DNA of 64,000 bases. It comes from JANXLS01 sp038227045 (GTDB lineage: Bacteria; Planctomycetota; SZUA-567; H5-PLA8). Positions 27,727 to 36,934 of this stretch are shown one piece after another. A program made the translations under genes and the position numbers. Below the pieces are notes generated by a model. It was not told the DNA's origin. It made no database searches and saw nothing but the letters and a program-made list of their open reading frames with translations. Within the stretch, counting starts at the first letter, position 1, and each line of letters begins with the position of its first letter. The stretch lies in contig JBBRQD010000001.1 in assembly GCA_038227045.1 (NCBI GenBank), forward strand, positions 62,001 through 126,000. Reading direction: 5' to 3'.

Positions 27727-27818
27727 GGGTTAGGATTTAGGGGTTAGGGAATAGGGAATAAGAATCGGGCGGCTTTGCCGCCATGCCCTAATCCCTAACT
27801 TCTAGCCCCCTAATCCCT
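27727..27818. repeat. TTAGGG-like inverted repeat, copy 1
   Basis: Arm 1 (27727-27758) is made of TTAGG/TAGGGG/TAGGGAA phrases and arm 2 (27785-27818) of their complements CCCTAATCCCTAAC and CCCCCTAATCCCT. The loop contains a further small palindrome (GCGGC..GCCGC). Two relatives occur at 61283-61378 and 62533-62621. It separates the carbonic anhydrase and rnhA genes. Confidence 0.8.
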
Positions 27819-27825
27819 CGTGCTT

Positions 27826-28497
27826 TCACGGCCCGCTGATCGCATCGCGGGTATCAGGATCCAAATTTCTCAACGCGCGCTCGTAATTGTCCCACAGCAT
27901 TTCCGGATACGCCGTCGACACGCCCAAGTCACGCAGCAACCCGTCGGAGAGCGAATAAATCCAGCCGTTTACCGTCAGCGGCTGCCGGCGCGCCCACGCG
28001 TCCTGGACCACGGTGGATTCGCACACATGCAGCACTTGCTCGATGACGTTCAATTCGCACAGCCGATCCGGGCGTTCCGATTTCGGGCAATTCTCCAATA
28101 TGCTGGAATGCTTGTTGCGAACATCCTTGATATGCCGCAACCAATTGTCGATCATTCCCAGCCGCTTATGGTACATCGCGGCCAGAACGCCGCCGCAGCC
28201 ATAATGTCCGGTCACGATGATGTGCTTCACCTTCAAAATGTCCACGGCGAATTGAATCACCGACAGGCAGTTCAAATCGGTGTGAACGACCAGATTGCCG
28301 ACGTTGCGATGAACGAAGACCTGGCCGGGCAACAGCCCCACAATCTGGTTCGCCGGCACACGGCTGTCAGAGCAGCCGATCCACAGGTACTCCGGGTTCT
28401 GCTGCTGCGCAAGCGTGGAAAAAAAATCGGGGGTTGTCTCCTTAATCTTCTCAGCCCAGCGGCGATTGTATTCGAATAATTTGGCGATGTCGGGCAT
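27826..28497 (-). CDS. can: beta-class carbonic anhydrase
   Basis: A 223-residue zinc enzyme that interconverts CO2 and bicarbonate. Zinc ligands Cys42, His98 and Cys101 (GCSDSR, GHYGCGG) with Asp44 and Arg46 as the catalytic dyad are present, and the protein follows the E. coli Can pattern closely (LWIGCSDSRVPA, HTDLNCLSV, HYGCGGV, CELNVIEQV, GLLRDL). The ATG at 28497 was chosen to match that family start; in-frame starts at 28533 and 28554 have no better ribosome binding site. It lies downstream of proB, about 100 bases apart. Confidence 0.95.
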   Translation of the reverse strand: MPDIAKLFEYNRRWAEKIKETTPDFFSTLAQQQNPEYLWIGCSDSRVPANQIVGLLPGQVFVHRNVGNLVVHTDLNCLSVIQFAVDILKVKHIIVTGHYGCGGVLAAMYHKRLGMIDNWLRHIKDVRNKHSSILENCPKSERPDRLCELNVIEQVLHVCESTVVQDAWARRQPLTVNGWIYSLSDGLLRDLGVSTAYPEMLWDNYERALRNLDPDTRDAISGP

Positions 28498-28597
28498 AGG
28501 TTTGTGTTCCACGGTCCAATCTCCAATCATTGCATTCGAATCAATGGCCCGCACCCGAGCGCCATCCTGTGATCATTCAATTACGCCGCCCGGCCGC

Positions 28598-29746
28598 TCA
28601 GAAGATGACGAGATTGTCGCGGTGCATGGCTTCAGGCACGGTGTCCGTTCCTAAAATTATTTTAAGCTGTGTGGTTTTTTTACCGCGAATTTTGTGCGTG
28701 TCGATGCTCGAAAAATTCGTCAGCCCGCGAGCGAACTCAAGGCCGTCACAGACCAGCGACACCAGGTCGAGCGCCGCGAATTGTCCCAGCACATCGACGA
28801 TTCCAGAGGGCAGCAGACTCTTTCCTCCCTCCGTCAGCGCATCGCGCGCGCCGGCGTCAACAACAATCGCGCCCTTCGGCAGCGCGGTAAACGCCAGCCA
28901 GTGCTTGCGCGCGCCAATCCGTTCGTGGCGCGCCACAAAGTGGGTTCCCACTGTTTTTCCGGCGACGACATCCAGCAACACCTCTGGATCATGCCCCGCA
29001 GCGAGCACCATGTCGAATCCCGAAGCCATGGCGATCTTCGCGGCTTGCAGCTTGCTCACCATCCCGCCGGTGCCGAGGAACGATCCCGTTGGCCGGGCCA
29101 TCGCTTCAATTTCCGGCGTGATGCGCGCGACGCTGGAAATCAATTTCGCGGCGGGATTTGTTCGCGGATCGGAATCCATCAGGCCATTGACATCAGTCAG
29201 AATCACCAGCAAATCCGCTTCGGCGATGCCGGCGACGAGCGCGGAAAGATTGTCGTTGTCGCCGAATCGAATCTCCTCGACGCTGACGGTGTCGTTTTCA
29301 TTGATAATCGGAACAGCGCCGCGGCCAAAAAGCGTCATCAGCGTGTTGCGCGAATTCAAATAGCGGCGGCGCGTCGTGAGCGTGTCGCGGGTGAGCAGCA
29401 GTTGCCCGACCGCGCGCGGCGGCTTCACGCGCGCGAACGCGCCCGAATATAATTTCATCAACTCGACCTGCCCCGCGGCGGCGCATGCCTGGCGTTCCGA
29501 GAGCGATTTCGGCCGCTCCTTGTAGCCCAGCACGCCGCATCCCGCGCCGATCGCACCCGACGTAACGATCGCCGTCTCGCGCCCCTGTTTCCAAAGCTCG
29601 CCCACGGAATCACAGAGCCGGACGATGAAGCGCTTGTTGACGCGGGTCGTGTTGCCGGTCAACAGCGCAGTGCCGACTTTGACGATGACGCGGCGAGCAC
29701 GCATGACCGCGCCGCGGTCGTCCGCAGTGGCGGATTCGGAATTCAT
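28598..29746 (-). CDS. proB: glutamate 5-kinase
   Basis: First enzyme of proline synthesis; phosphorylates glutamate on the gamma carboxyl. An amino-acid-kinase domain (VIVKVGTALLTG, IVTSGAIGAGCGVLG, PIINENDTVS, FGDNDNLSALVA, ILTDVNGLMDSDP, GTGGMVSKLQAAKIA) is followed by a PUA domain at the C-terminus (KGAIVVDAGARDALTEGGKS). The length, about 382 residues, matches the long PUA-containing type. The start is uncertain: ATG 29746 is listed, TTG 29776 is further upstream and ATG 29704 sits right before the kinase fold; none has a clear ribosome binding site. No proA is adjacent. Confidence 0.95.
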   Translation of the reverse strand: MNSESATADDRGAVMRARRVIVKVGTALLTGNTTRVNKRFIVRLCDSVGELWKQGRETAIVTSGAIGAGCGVLGYKERPKSLSERQACAAAGQVELMKLYSGAFARVKPPRAVGQLLLTRDTLTTRRRYLNSRNTLMTLFGRGAVPIINENDTVSVEEIRFGDNDNLSALVAGIAEADLLVILTDVNGLMDSDPRTNPAAKLISSVARITPEIEAMARPTGSFLGTGGMVSKLQAAKIAMASGFDMVLAAGHDPEVLLDVVAGKTVGTHFVARHERIGARKHWLAFTALPKGAIVVDAGARDALTEGGKSLLPSGIVDVLGQFAALDLVSLVCDGLEFARGLTNFSSIDTHKIRGKKTTQLKIILGTDTVPEAMHRDNLVIF

Positions 29747-29911
29747 GGATTCAGATGTTAGGTCAGGATCGCTCAAATTCTAGTCCAGAGAAAATAAGGG
29801 GGAAATCATCCGGCTTTGACGCTTCGGCTTTTAATTTGCGTCAAGCGCCATAGGCTGATACGATTGTAATGCAGATTGGCCAGAAAGACCCCTTCACAAG
29901 GATTTATTGAC

Positions 29912-30301
29912 ATGCCGACGTACGAGTACGCCTGTGCCGCTTGCGGTAACGAGTATGAACGCTTCGAAAGCATCACTGCCAAACCCAACAGAGCCTGCCC
30001 CAAATGCAAAGCGAAAAAAGGAGAGCGAAAGATCTCCGGCGGCGGCGGTTTCATTTTCAAAGGAACCGGTTTTTATATCACCGATTATAAAAAAGGCGGC
30101 GGCGGCACAAAAACCGATGGGAAGCCCGCCGACAAAACAGAGAACAAACCGGCCGAAACGGTCGCCAGCGATTCGAGTTCCACTTCGGGCGGAAGTTGCA
30201 GCACCGGATGCGGTTGTCATTCAGCGCCCGCCGCAGCCAAAGTCGATACCGCGAAATCTTCGTCGGCAAAACCCGCGCCCGCGAAATCATCCAGCAAGTA
30301 G
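29912..30301 (+). CDS. FmdB-family zinc ribbon protein
   Basis: A 129-residue small regulatory-type protein. The N-terminal zinc ribbon has Cys8, Cys11, Cys29 and Cys32 (YACAACGNEYE, ACPKCKAKKG) and ends in the family signature KISGGGGFIFKGTGFY. A Lys/Ala/Ser/Pro-rich low-complexity tail carries another Cys cluster (GSCSTGCGCH). The ATG at 29912 follows AAGGA. The family is annotated as putative regulatory proteins; no target is known. It ends at a bidirectional terminator shared with rpmA. Confidence 0.88.
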   Translation: MPTYEYACAACGNEYERFESITAKPNRACPKCKAKKGERKISGGGGFIFKGTGFYITDYKKGGGGTKTDGKPADKTENKPAETVASDSSSTSGGSCSTGCGCHSAPAAAKVDTAKSSSAKPAPAKSSSK

Positions 30302-30324
30302 TCTTCTTTCGGCCATGCGCCAGC

Positions 30325-30361
30325 AATGAAAAACGCTCCGTAACACGGAGCGTTTTTCATT
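30325..30361. terminator. bidirectional intrinsic terminator between fmdB-like gene and rpmA
   Basis: A perfect 16-bp palindrome (AATGAAAAACGCTCCG / CGGAGCGTTTTTCATT) with a 5-base loop; the A- and T-runs flank the GC core so it can end transcription on both strands. Confidence 0.9.
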
Positions 30362-30385
30362 GAATCGAAGAAGTTTCGCTCCGTC

Positions 30386-30769
30386 TTAAGCCTTGGCGTG
30401 CGCAGCCGGTTTGGCCGGTTTCGTATCGTGTTTGTCGGTCTTTTTGGCAGGCTTTTCAGCTTTTGCCACGGGCGGAGCATTTTTCGCGGCCTTCGCCGCA
30501 GCTTCGGCCGCAATCGATTCTTCCACCGAAATGATGTGGACGCGCTTCTTGGCGGTCTTGTCAAATTTGACGACGCCTTCGGTCAGCGCGAAGAGCGTGT
30601 AATCGCGGCCCTGGCCGACGTTCTTGCCCGCGCGGAACACCGTGCCGCGCTGCCGGAGAATGATGTTGCCCGGAATGACGAATTCGCCACCGTAGCATTT
30701 GATGCCCAAAAACTTCGGCTTGCTGTCGCGGCCGTTCTTGGACGAACCCTGTCCCTGTTTATGTGCCAT
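30386..30769 (-). CDS. rpmA: 50S ribosomal protein L27 (bL27) with a basic C-terminal tail
   Basis: A 127-residue bL27. Residues 1-85 follow the family: MAHKQGQGSSKNGRDSKPK, GIKCYGGEFVIPGNIILRQR, GTVFRAGKNVGQGRDYTLFA. A tail of about 42 residues rich in Lys, Ala and Pro is additional to the usual length of about 85. The N-terminus begins MAHK, with no cleavable leader. The ATG at 30769 follows AAGGGA. The usual upstream partner rplU (bL21) is absent; a glycosyltransferase gene lies there instead. Confidence 0.96.
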   Translation of the reverse strand: MAHKQGQGSSKNGRDSKPKFLGIKCYGGEFVIPGNIILRQRGTVFRAGKNVGQGRDYTLFALTEGVVKFDKTAKKRVHIISVEESIAAEAAAKAAKNAPPVAKAEKPAKKTDKHDTKPAKPAAHAKA

Positions 30770-30874
30770 GTGCCAAATCCCTTTTTTCAATCGAACGCAC
30801 GTATCTCACGCGCGTTTAAGAGGAAGTAAGTTAGCGTGGCTCGGGCGGAATTCAAGCGCGATTTTTATTATTTT

Positions 30875-32095
30875 TTACGGTGTCGTCAGTTCTTTAAACA
30901 ACGGCTCGATGTTCTTGCGGATGTCGTAGCGCTTTTCGATGACGGTGCGGGCGGCATTGGCTCTTTTGCGCGCCTGCTCCGGCTCCAAAGCCATCTCTCG
31001 TATTGCCAGTGCAAGTGTGCGCGAATTTACTCGATTTGAAAGACCTGGCTCAGGTACAAATCCCGTTTCGACGTTTAATACATCGCGCAAACTTCCCGCT
31101 TCAGTTCCAATTACTGGAAGCCCCAAAGCAAACGCTTCGAGCACAACGTTCGGAAGTCCGTCCTGGTCACCATCTCCGCCAGCACCATGAGGCAATTCAA
31201 TGCTCGGCATAACGAACGCATCGGCGGAATCGAAGTGTTTCTTGAGTTCAGCATCAAGAACTACGCCTGGCATTGAAACTCGAGAACCTAATTTTAATTT
31301 CGCTATCCGCCGAGCTAACGCAGCACGTTCCGGTCCCTCGCCGAGCAAAGTCAATTGAACGTCCACACCTTCCAATTCAACGCGTACAAGCGCATCGACT
31401 AGTACATCGAACCCTTTTTTGGGAACCAATCGCCCTGCCGCAAGCAAGGTAATATTCTTTGGGCGATCAAGCCGTTTTTGACGCTCAACATAGGGATATT
31501 GTTCAAGTGGCAAACCATGGTGCATCAGTACTAACTTGTCGGCTTCTGTTCTACAAAACCAGTATTCTTGCAAATGATCCAGCGCAGAACTGTTACAAAC
31601 GAAAAATCTTCGCGCGCATTCGATTTTTATTTCGAGAAGTTGCGGCTCAACAAACACGTCCCGCGCGTGACACGACATCACAAACGGCAGTTTCAACGCC
31701 TCCGCCGCAAGCCACCCCAATGTCGAAGGCAAACTCGCAAAATGCGCGTATACAATCTTGTGCCGATGCTCTCGAATCAATTTAGTCAGCGAATTGGCGC
31801 AGCCGATTTGCCTGAACGCGGTCAGCCCCAATTCCTTTTCAACGAGTTTCATGCGTTCCTTGGCCGCGTCATCCATGCCCAACTCGCGCACGAACGACGG
31901 CAGAAAAAACGATGGCAACACTACGCGCCGCGCAATTAATCCCGCGAATTCCAGATCGCGTTCACAATCCGAATCGCCCGCTTTCAAACAAAAGATCGTG
32001 AAGTCGAGGCCGCGCCGCTGCAGTTCGTTTAACTCGCGTGCGATGAATCGTTCGCTCCAGCGCGGAAAGGTATCGACGATGATGGCGACTGACAT
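30875..32095 (-). CDS. group 4 glycosyltransferase
   Basis: A 406-residue GT-B glycosyltransferase. The N-terminal half accepts the acceptor (AIIVDTFPRWSERFIARELN is typical of this group), and the C-terminal half binds the nucleotide sugar: ITLLAAGRLVPKKGFDVLVD, LTLLGEGPERAAL, and the GT4 motif DGLPNVVLEAFALGLPVIGT. Likely builds a surface polysaccharide or lipid-linked glycan in the cytoplasm. It is the last gene of a minus-strand group with two membrane proteins, 30 bases after the first of them. Sugar donor and acceptor are unknown. Confidence 0.92.
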   Translation of the reverse strand: MSVAIIVDTFPRWSERFIARELNELQRRGLDFTIFCLKAGDSDCERDLEFAGLIARRVVLPSFFLPSFVRELGMDDAAKERMKLVEKELGLTAFRQIGCANSLTKLIREHRHKIVYAHFASLPSTLGWLAAEALKLPFVMSCHARDVFVEPQLLEIKIECARRFFVCNSSALDHLQEYWFCRTEADKLVLMHHGLPLEQYPYVERQKRLDRPKNITLLAAGRLVPKKGFDVLVDALVRVELEGVDVQLTLLGEGPERAALARRIAKLKLGSRVSMPGVVLDAELKKHFDSADAFVMPSIELPHGAGGDGDQDGLPNVVLEAFALGLPVIGTEAGSLRDVLNVETGFVPEPGLSNRVNSRTLALAIREMALEPEQARKRANAARTVIEKRYDIRKNIEPLFKELTTP

Positions 32096-32125
32096 GGGTA
32101 GTGCTTTCTGTTGCGGTTTTGCGAT

Positions 32126-32560
32126 TCAACGTACTTCCAGGCCCGGGCTGCGCGGCGGCGGTGGATTGTATAGTATCGGCGTGACCGTGGGTGTTGTGGC
32201 CGGCGTTGTCGTGCCCGTTGTGGACGGAGCAAGCGCATTCGGCGTCGGAGGCTGAATCGTTGATAGCTCGTAGGTTCGAAACATCGCCGCCGCGCTCACC
32301 GACGAAACGAACACCAGCGGCGAGAGCAATAGATACGCCGCGATTCTTCCGCGGGCTTTGCTCAAGACCGCGAAACCGACCACGAACGAAATCGTGACGA
32401 GGTATGCCGCTGTAATCTGCGCCGGATTCCACTTCCTGCCCGCGAGATTAACGGTGATCGTCGCCAGCGCTCCGGCGTACAGCATCGCCAGCAGCAGTGT
32501 GGCGAGGCTGAACTGAAATTTCCTTTTTGCCAGAGAATCAGGCCGCGCTTCATCCATCAT
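32126..32560 (-). CDS. small multi-helix membrane protein, unknown
   Basis: A 144-residue protein with a polar N-terminus ending RKFQFSLATLLLAM, a phrase often seen at the first helix of short planctomycete membrane proteins, then three hydrophobic helices (about 17-36, 48-66, 73-92), and a Pro/Thr-rich C-terminal tail (TTGTTTPATTPTVTP). No family was recognised. It lies between the DUF4230-like gene and the glycosyltransferase gene on the same strand, so envelope work is plausible but unproven. Confidence 0.65.
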   Translation of the reverse strand: MMDEARPDSLAKRKFQFSLATLLLAMLYAGALATITVNLAGRKWNPAQITAAYLVTISFVVGFAVLSKARGRIAAYLLLSPLVFVSSVSAAAMFRTYELSTIQPPTPNALAPSTTGTTTPATTPTVTPILYNPPPPRSPGLEVR

Positions 32561-32576
32561 AAACCACCGTTATTCT

Positions 32577-32612
32577 TCAACCTTCAACTTTCAACTTTTA
32601 AACCTTCAACCC
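32577..32612. repeat. short phrase repeat TTCAAC
   Basis: CAACCTTCAACTTTCAACTT and a following AAACCTTCAACCC make four near-copies of one phrase in the gap between two membrane-protein genes. It resembles the CAGGTTT-type arrays elsewhere in the window. Confidence 0.5.
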
Positions 32613-32625
32613 TTTCCGTCCCCGT

Positions 32626-33351
32626 TCATTGTTTCTTGAATTCCACTTCGAGCCGCACACCGTCCTGCTTGAGCGCGTCTTTGACTTTGCTCATCATGTC
32701 GCCAACGATTTCCTTCGCGTTCTTGTCGGCGCGATCCTGCAAGAGTTCGTGGCGGCCTTGACTGATCGCCGCCTCCCTTAAGTGCCGCAAAGCGTCTTCG
32801 CGCACAGTTCCGCCTTTGAAAATCGACAGTGGGCTCCAGCCCAATTCGGTCCGCACCGACAGCTTGTCCGGATCGGTGTCGAGCGCGATCACCTCGGTGT
32901 CGAAGATCGGGCGGGGAATGGTCACCACCAGGCGCTTGCCAAGCTGATCGTAATACAGATCGTTCATGCCGATATCCTTCAATTTCAGATAATACTGAAC
33001 TTTCGCGGGCGCGGTGATTTCAACTTTCGCGGAACTGATGTTGATCCCCAGAAATTTCGTGGTGCCCTCCACCCCAACGGTCGCGTTGATATCCGCGGTC
33101 AGCACGACGAGTTTCGGATTGTTGTTGAGCTGCGTGATCGCGCCGCTGAGCACCGTTGAATATTTGGTCTGCGGCTGAAATATCTCCATCGCGCCTTGAG
33201 CGGCCTGGCGCGCGACATTCAGCGAAAAGAGCGCCACGGTGGCCGCGGCCACGATTGCCAGCGCCGCCACCACCGACAGATATTTCATCCAGTCCAGCCC
33301 CTGCGATGGCGGTTTGGGCTCCACTGCTTTCGTTTCCGTTGTGATTTCCAT
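32626..33351 (-). CDS. DUF4230-like membrane-anchored protein
   Basis: A 241-residue protein with one N-terminal membrane helix (about 24-43, YLSVVAALAIVAAATVALFS) and a soluble domain outside. The soluble part (KLVVLTADINATVGVEG, KVQYYLKLKDIGMNDLYYD, RLVVTIPRPIFDTEVIALDT) fits the DUF4230 family, whose function is unknown. The C-terminus is a charged helix. It heads a minus-strand group with a small membrane protein and a glycosyltransferase. Confidence 0.7.
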   Translation of the reverse strand: MEITTETKAVEPKPPSQGLDWMKYLSVVAALAIVAAATVALFSLNVARQAAQGAMEIFQPQTKYSTVLSGAITQLNNNPKLVVLTADINATVGVEGTTKFLGINISSAKVEITAPAKVQYYLKLKDIGMNDLYYDQLGKRLVVTIPRPIFDTEVIALDTDPDKLSVRTELGWSPLSIFKGGTVREDALRHLREAAISQGRHELLQDRADKNAKEIVGDMMSKVKDALKQDGVRLEVEFKKQ

Positions 33352-33437
33352 GATTCGTCTTGTGAAGTTGATTGAAAACGGATTCGTCTTTTTTCGCCGA
33401 TCCCTATAATAGCGGGGCGAGTAGACAATGTGAAGCG

Positions 33438-33535
33438 TAGGACGGGCTGCCCGCCCGTCCAGTTTCAGATCGAATGTCGTAGAACGATGGAACGTGATGG
33501 CCCAAATAACTGGGCGGACTGGCAGTCCGCCCTAC
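33438..33535. repeat. imperfect inverted repeat upstream of ileS
   Basis: Arms at 33438-33462 (GTAGGACGGGCTGCCCGCCC..) and 33511-33535 (..GGCAGTCCGCCCTAC) are complementary at about three quarters of positions; each arm is itself partly palindromic. It fills the 5-prime region of ileS. Confidence 0.65.
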
Positions 33536-33570
33536 CATTCAATTCATTGACGAAAACGGAAACGATCAGC

Positions 33571-36500
33571 ATGGCGGTGTTCAAGGCAGTCGATACGGCG
33601 ATCAAATTTGCGGAGAACGAAGCGCGGATTTTGAAGTTCTGGAAAGAGTGCGGCATCTTCGAGAAATCGCTGCGCGCGCGCGAAGACGTGAAAGACTCGA
33701 AGCACTGGGTGTTCTACGAAGGGCCGCCAACCGCCAACGGCCGCCCCCACCCCGGCCACGTGCTGACCCGCGTCGTCAAGGATTTGTTTCCGCGCTACAA
33801 GACGATGTGCGGCTACTACGTCCCGCGCAAAGCCGGCTGGGACACGCACGGCCTGCCCGTCGAAATCGAAGTCGAGAAGGTGTTGGGGCTCGACGGCAAA
33901 GCCGGCATTCTGGAGTACGGCGTAGAACCGTTCGTGCGAAAGTGCATGGATTCGGTTTTCAAATACACGACCGATTGGGAGAACCTCACCGAAAAAATCG
34001 GCTTCTGGATCGATCTCAAAGACGCGTACGTCACCTATCACAAGGAGTACGTCGAAAGCGTCTGGTGGTCGCTCAAAGAACTGCACGGTCAGAACCTGCT
34101 CTATAAAGGGCACAAAATCCTACCGTGGTGCCCGCATTGCCAGACGGGATTGTCCGCCGCCGAAGTCGGTCTCGGTTACGAATCGGTCGAAGATCCGTCG
34201 TGCTTCGTCACATTCCGCGATGTCGATTACGCGCAGAACAAAACGAGTTTCCTCGCATGGACGACGACCCCGTGGACACTGCCAAGCAACGCGGGCCTCG
34301 CCGTGAAAGCGGATACGGAATACAGCTATGTCAAAGTCGGCGAAGAAACGCTGATCATGGCGAGCGCACTGGTCAAACAGGTGATGGGGAAGTTGCCGCA
34401 TGAAGTTGTGAAAACGGAAAACGGGAGTTCGCTAGTTGGACGAAAGTATCAACCGCTCTTCAATTGGTGGCAAAACACAGAATCACTCGGTACGGGACCA
34501 TGGCGCGTTTGCGCCGCCGATTTCGTAACGCTCGACACTGGTTCAGGCATTGTCCACGTCGCACCCGCGTACGGCGCAGACGATTATGCGCTCGGCCAAA
34601 AGGAAGGCCTGCCTGTCATTCAGCTCGTCGGACCCGACGGCAAATTCGTCGAAGGCTGCGGTGCATTCACGGGCCGCTTCTGCAAAGAAGCCGACAGCGA
34701 CCTCATCCGCGATTTGAAGTCGCGCGGCTTGCTGTTCAAGCGCGAGAATTACAAACACGATTATCCGTTCTGCTGGCGCTGCAAAAATCCGTTGATCTAT
34801 TTCGCGCGCGGCGGCTGGTTCATTCGCACGACGCGCGAGATTCAGGATGTGATCGCGAACAATCAGAAAGTCGATTGGCATCCCGAGCACATCAAGGACG
34901 GCCGCTTCGGCAGTTTCCTGAATGGCAATGTCGATTGGGCGCTCTCACGCGAGCGCTATTGGGGCACGCCTCTGCCGATTTGGTTCTGCGACTGCGGCAA
35001 CGAAGAAGCCGTCGGCTCTTTTGAGGAACTCAAGCGCAAGCCCAGCGCGAAGGGGCTTGACGCGTTTGACAAGGCGAAAGAAAAAGATCCGACGCTGAAC
35101 GATCATCTGCGCGTGCACAAACCGTGGATCGACGCGGCCACTTTCGCGTGTTCGAAATGCGGCAAAGAAATGCAGCGCGTGAAGGAGGTCGTCGATTGCT
35201 GGTACGACAGCGGCGCGATGCCGTTCGCGCAGTGGGGCTATCCGCACGCGCCGGGATCGAAGGAGCAATTCAACCGCGCGTGGCCCGCGGATTTCATCAG
35301 CGAAGCGATCGATCAGACACGCGGCTGGTTCTATTCGCTGATCACCGAGAGCACGCTATTGCGCGAGAGTTTCGAGAAGACTTCCGGCGTTAAGCGCGGC
35401 TTTCCCGTGCCGTACAAAACGTGCCTCGTGCTGGGCCACGTCAGCGACGAAAAAGGATTGAAACTCAGCAAGAGCAACAAAGAGCACCAGGCGGCCAAAT
35501 ACGACCCGAATGCGATTCTCGACGACGAAGGCGCGGACGCGCTGCGCTGGTTTTTCTATGCGTCAACGAACCCCTGGACCAATGCGCGCTTCTCGCGGCC
35601 GGCCGTGCGCGAAGCTCAAAAAGAATTCCTGATCAAGCTGCGCAACGTCTTTTCGTTCTTCACGATCTACGCAAACATCGACGGCTTCGATCCGCATTTC
35701 ATTGAGGAACTCGATCTCATCACGCGCACGCAGCTCGACAAATGGATTATCTCGGAACTGCATCAGACGATCAAAATCGTGCGCGAGAAACTCGACGGCT
35801 ACGACATCTATGGCGCGGCGACGGCGCTGAATGCGTTCGTCGATTCGCTCTCGAACTGGCACGTACGCCGCTCGCGCGAACGCTTCTGGGCAAGCTGGCA
35901 GCACGAGGATAAGAACACGCCGCGCGACATTGAAAAGTGGAGCGCGTATTGGACGCTTTACGAATGCCTGATCGCCGTCGCGCAACTGGCCGCGCCGTTC
36001 ACGCCATTCATGGCCGAGGAAATCTGGCAGACGCTGGCGCGCGGGCCGCTCGGGGAAGATGTGCCCGAGAGCGTGCATCTCTGCAACTATCCCGAAGCCG
36101 ACGAGGCGCTGATCGATCTGGCGCTGGCGAAAGAATTCATGCTGGTTCGGGAGGCGGCGAGCCTCGGCCGCGCGGCGCGTTCGAATTCGAAACTCAAGAC
36201 GCGCCAGCCGCTGGCGAAGGTCGTGGCCATTCTGGCAAGCGCCGATCAGGAAGCGATCATTCGCAAGCACGAAGCCGTGCTGCTCGACGAACTGAATGTG
36301 AAGGCAATCGAAGTCGCGTTGAAGGCGGATCAATTCGTGACGTACGAATTGAAGCCGAATTTCAAAGCGATTGGCGCGAAGTTCCGCGAATCGGTGCCGT
36401 TGATCAAAGATGCGTTGAGCAAGGCGAACGCGGCGGTGTTGCGCGCTGAAATCGCGGCGAGCGGTAAAGCGAACGTGACGCTTTCGAATGGTCAGAGCGT

Positions 36501-36891
36501 GGAACTCACGCCGGAAGAAGTCGAAGTGTCGCTCAAAGCGAAGGAAGGTTTCGCGGCGGCCAGCGGCACAAGCGTGGTCGTCGTTCTCGACACACATCTC
36601 ACGCCAGACCTGCTGGACGAAGGTGTTGCGCGCGAGATCGTCAACCGGGTCAATGGCTGGCGCAGCGAATTGAAGCTCGCGTATGAGCAGCGCATCAAGC
36701 TGGTGCTGGCGGGAAGCGCGAAGCTCGAAGAAATCGCGCGGAAGTTTTCCGAGTTCATCGCGAAAGAAACGTTGGCAACCGAAATCAAAACCGGCGCAGT
36801 TCCGGCCGGATGGAAGACGCTGGTCGAACAGATCGACGACGAAAAACTTGTGTTGGGAATGGAATGTACCGCCGGCGTCCCGCCGGCATGA
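33571..36891 (+). CDS. ileS: isoleucine-tRNA ligase
   Basis: A 1106-residue class I aminoacyl-tRNA synthetase. The HIGH-type motif is HPGH at 60-63 (PPTANGRPHPGH), the editing domain carries TTPWTLPSNAGLAV, the KMSKS-type motif is KLSKS from 631, and zinc-type Cys pairs occur at FCDCG and FACSKCG. Length above 1050 and GPPTANGRPHPGHVL point to the larger, eukaryote-like IleS type, which in other bacteria is linked to low mupirocin sensitivity; the subtype is an inference. The ATG at 33571 matches the family N-terminus (MAVFKAVDTAIKFAENE); the upstream extension to 33430 is translated repeat sequence. The last eight codons and the stop lie in a GCCGGC inverted repeat. Confidence 0.97.
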   Translation: MAVFKAVDTAIKFAENEARILKFWKECGIFEKSLRAREDVKDSKHWVFYEGPPTANGRPHPGHVLTRVVKDLFPRYKTMCGYYVPRKAGWDTHGLPVEIEVEKVLGLDGKAGILEYGVEPFVRKCMDSVFKYTTDWENLTEKIGFWIDLKDAYVTYHKEYVESVWWSLKELHGQNLLYKGHKILPWCPHCQTGLSAAEVGLGYESVEDPSCFVTFRDVDYAQNKTSFLAWTTTPWTLPSNAGLAVKADTEYSYVKVGEETLIMASALVKQVMGKLPHEVVKTENGSSLVGRKYQPLFNWWQNTESLGTGPWRVCAADFVTLDTGSGIVHVAPAYGADDYALGQKEGLPVIQLVGPDGKFVEGCGAFTGRFCKEADSDLIRDLKSRGLLFKRENYKHDYPFCWRCKNPLIYFARGGWFIRTTREIQDVIANNQKVDWHPEHIKDGRFGSFLNGNVDWALSRERYWGTPLPIWFCDCGNEEAVGSFEELKRKPSAKGLDAFDKAKEKDPTLNDHLRVHKPWIDAATFACSKCGKEMQRVKEVVDCWYDSGAMPFAQWGYPHAPGSKEQFNRAWPADFISEAIDQTRGWFYSLITESTLLRESFEKTSGVKRGFPVPYKTCLVLGHVSDEKGLKLSKSNKEHQAAKYDPNAILDDEGADALRWFFYASTNPWTNARFSRPAVREAQKEFLIKLRNVFSFFTIYANIDGFDPHFIEELDLITRTQLDKWIISELHQTIKIVREKLDGYDIYGAATALNAFVDSLSNWHVRRSRERFWASWQHEDKNTPRDIEKWSAYWTLYECLIAVAQLAAPFTPFMAEEIWQTLARGPLGEDVPESVHLCNYPEADEALIDLALAKEFMLVREAASLGRAARSNSKLKTRQPLAKVVAILASADQEAIIRKHEAVLLDELNVKAIEVALKADQFVTYELKPNFKAIGAKFRESVPLIKDALSKANAAVLRAEIAASGKANVTLSNGQSVELTPEEVEVSLKAKEGFAAASGTSVVVVLDTHLTPDLLDEGVAREIVNRVNGWRSELKLAYEQRIKLVLAGSAKLEEIARKFSEFIAKETLATEIKTGAVPAGWKTLVEQIDDEKLVLGMECTAGVPPA

Positions 36892-36918
36892 ATCTTGCCG
36901 GCGAGACGCCGGCGATAC
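36866..36918. repeat. GCCGGC inverted repeat, copy 1, overlapping the ileS stop
   Basis: Arms 36866-36888 and 36896-36918 match at 21 of 23 positions (GTACCGCCGGCGTCCCGCCG and complement), with a 7-base loop. Each arm contains two GCCGGC/CGCCGGC half-sites. The first arm is translated as the C-terminal end of IleS. A relative lies at 61929-61990. Confidence 0.85.
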
Positions 36919-36934
36919 AAAAGGAGCGAAAATC

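Noticed and set aside
27727..27818. True telomere or chromosome end
   Set aside because: The TTAGGG-like phrases are irregular, arranged as inverted repeats inside a gene block and occur three times internally.
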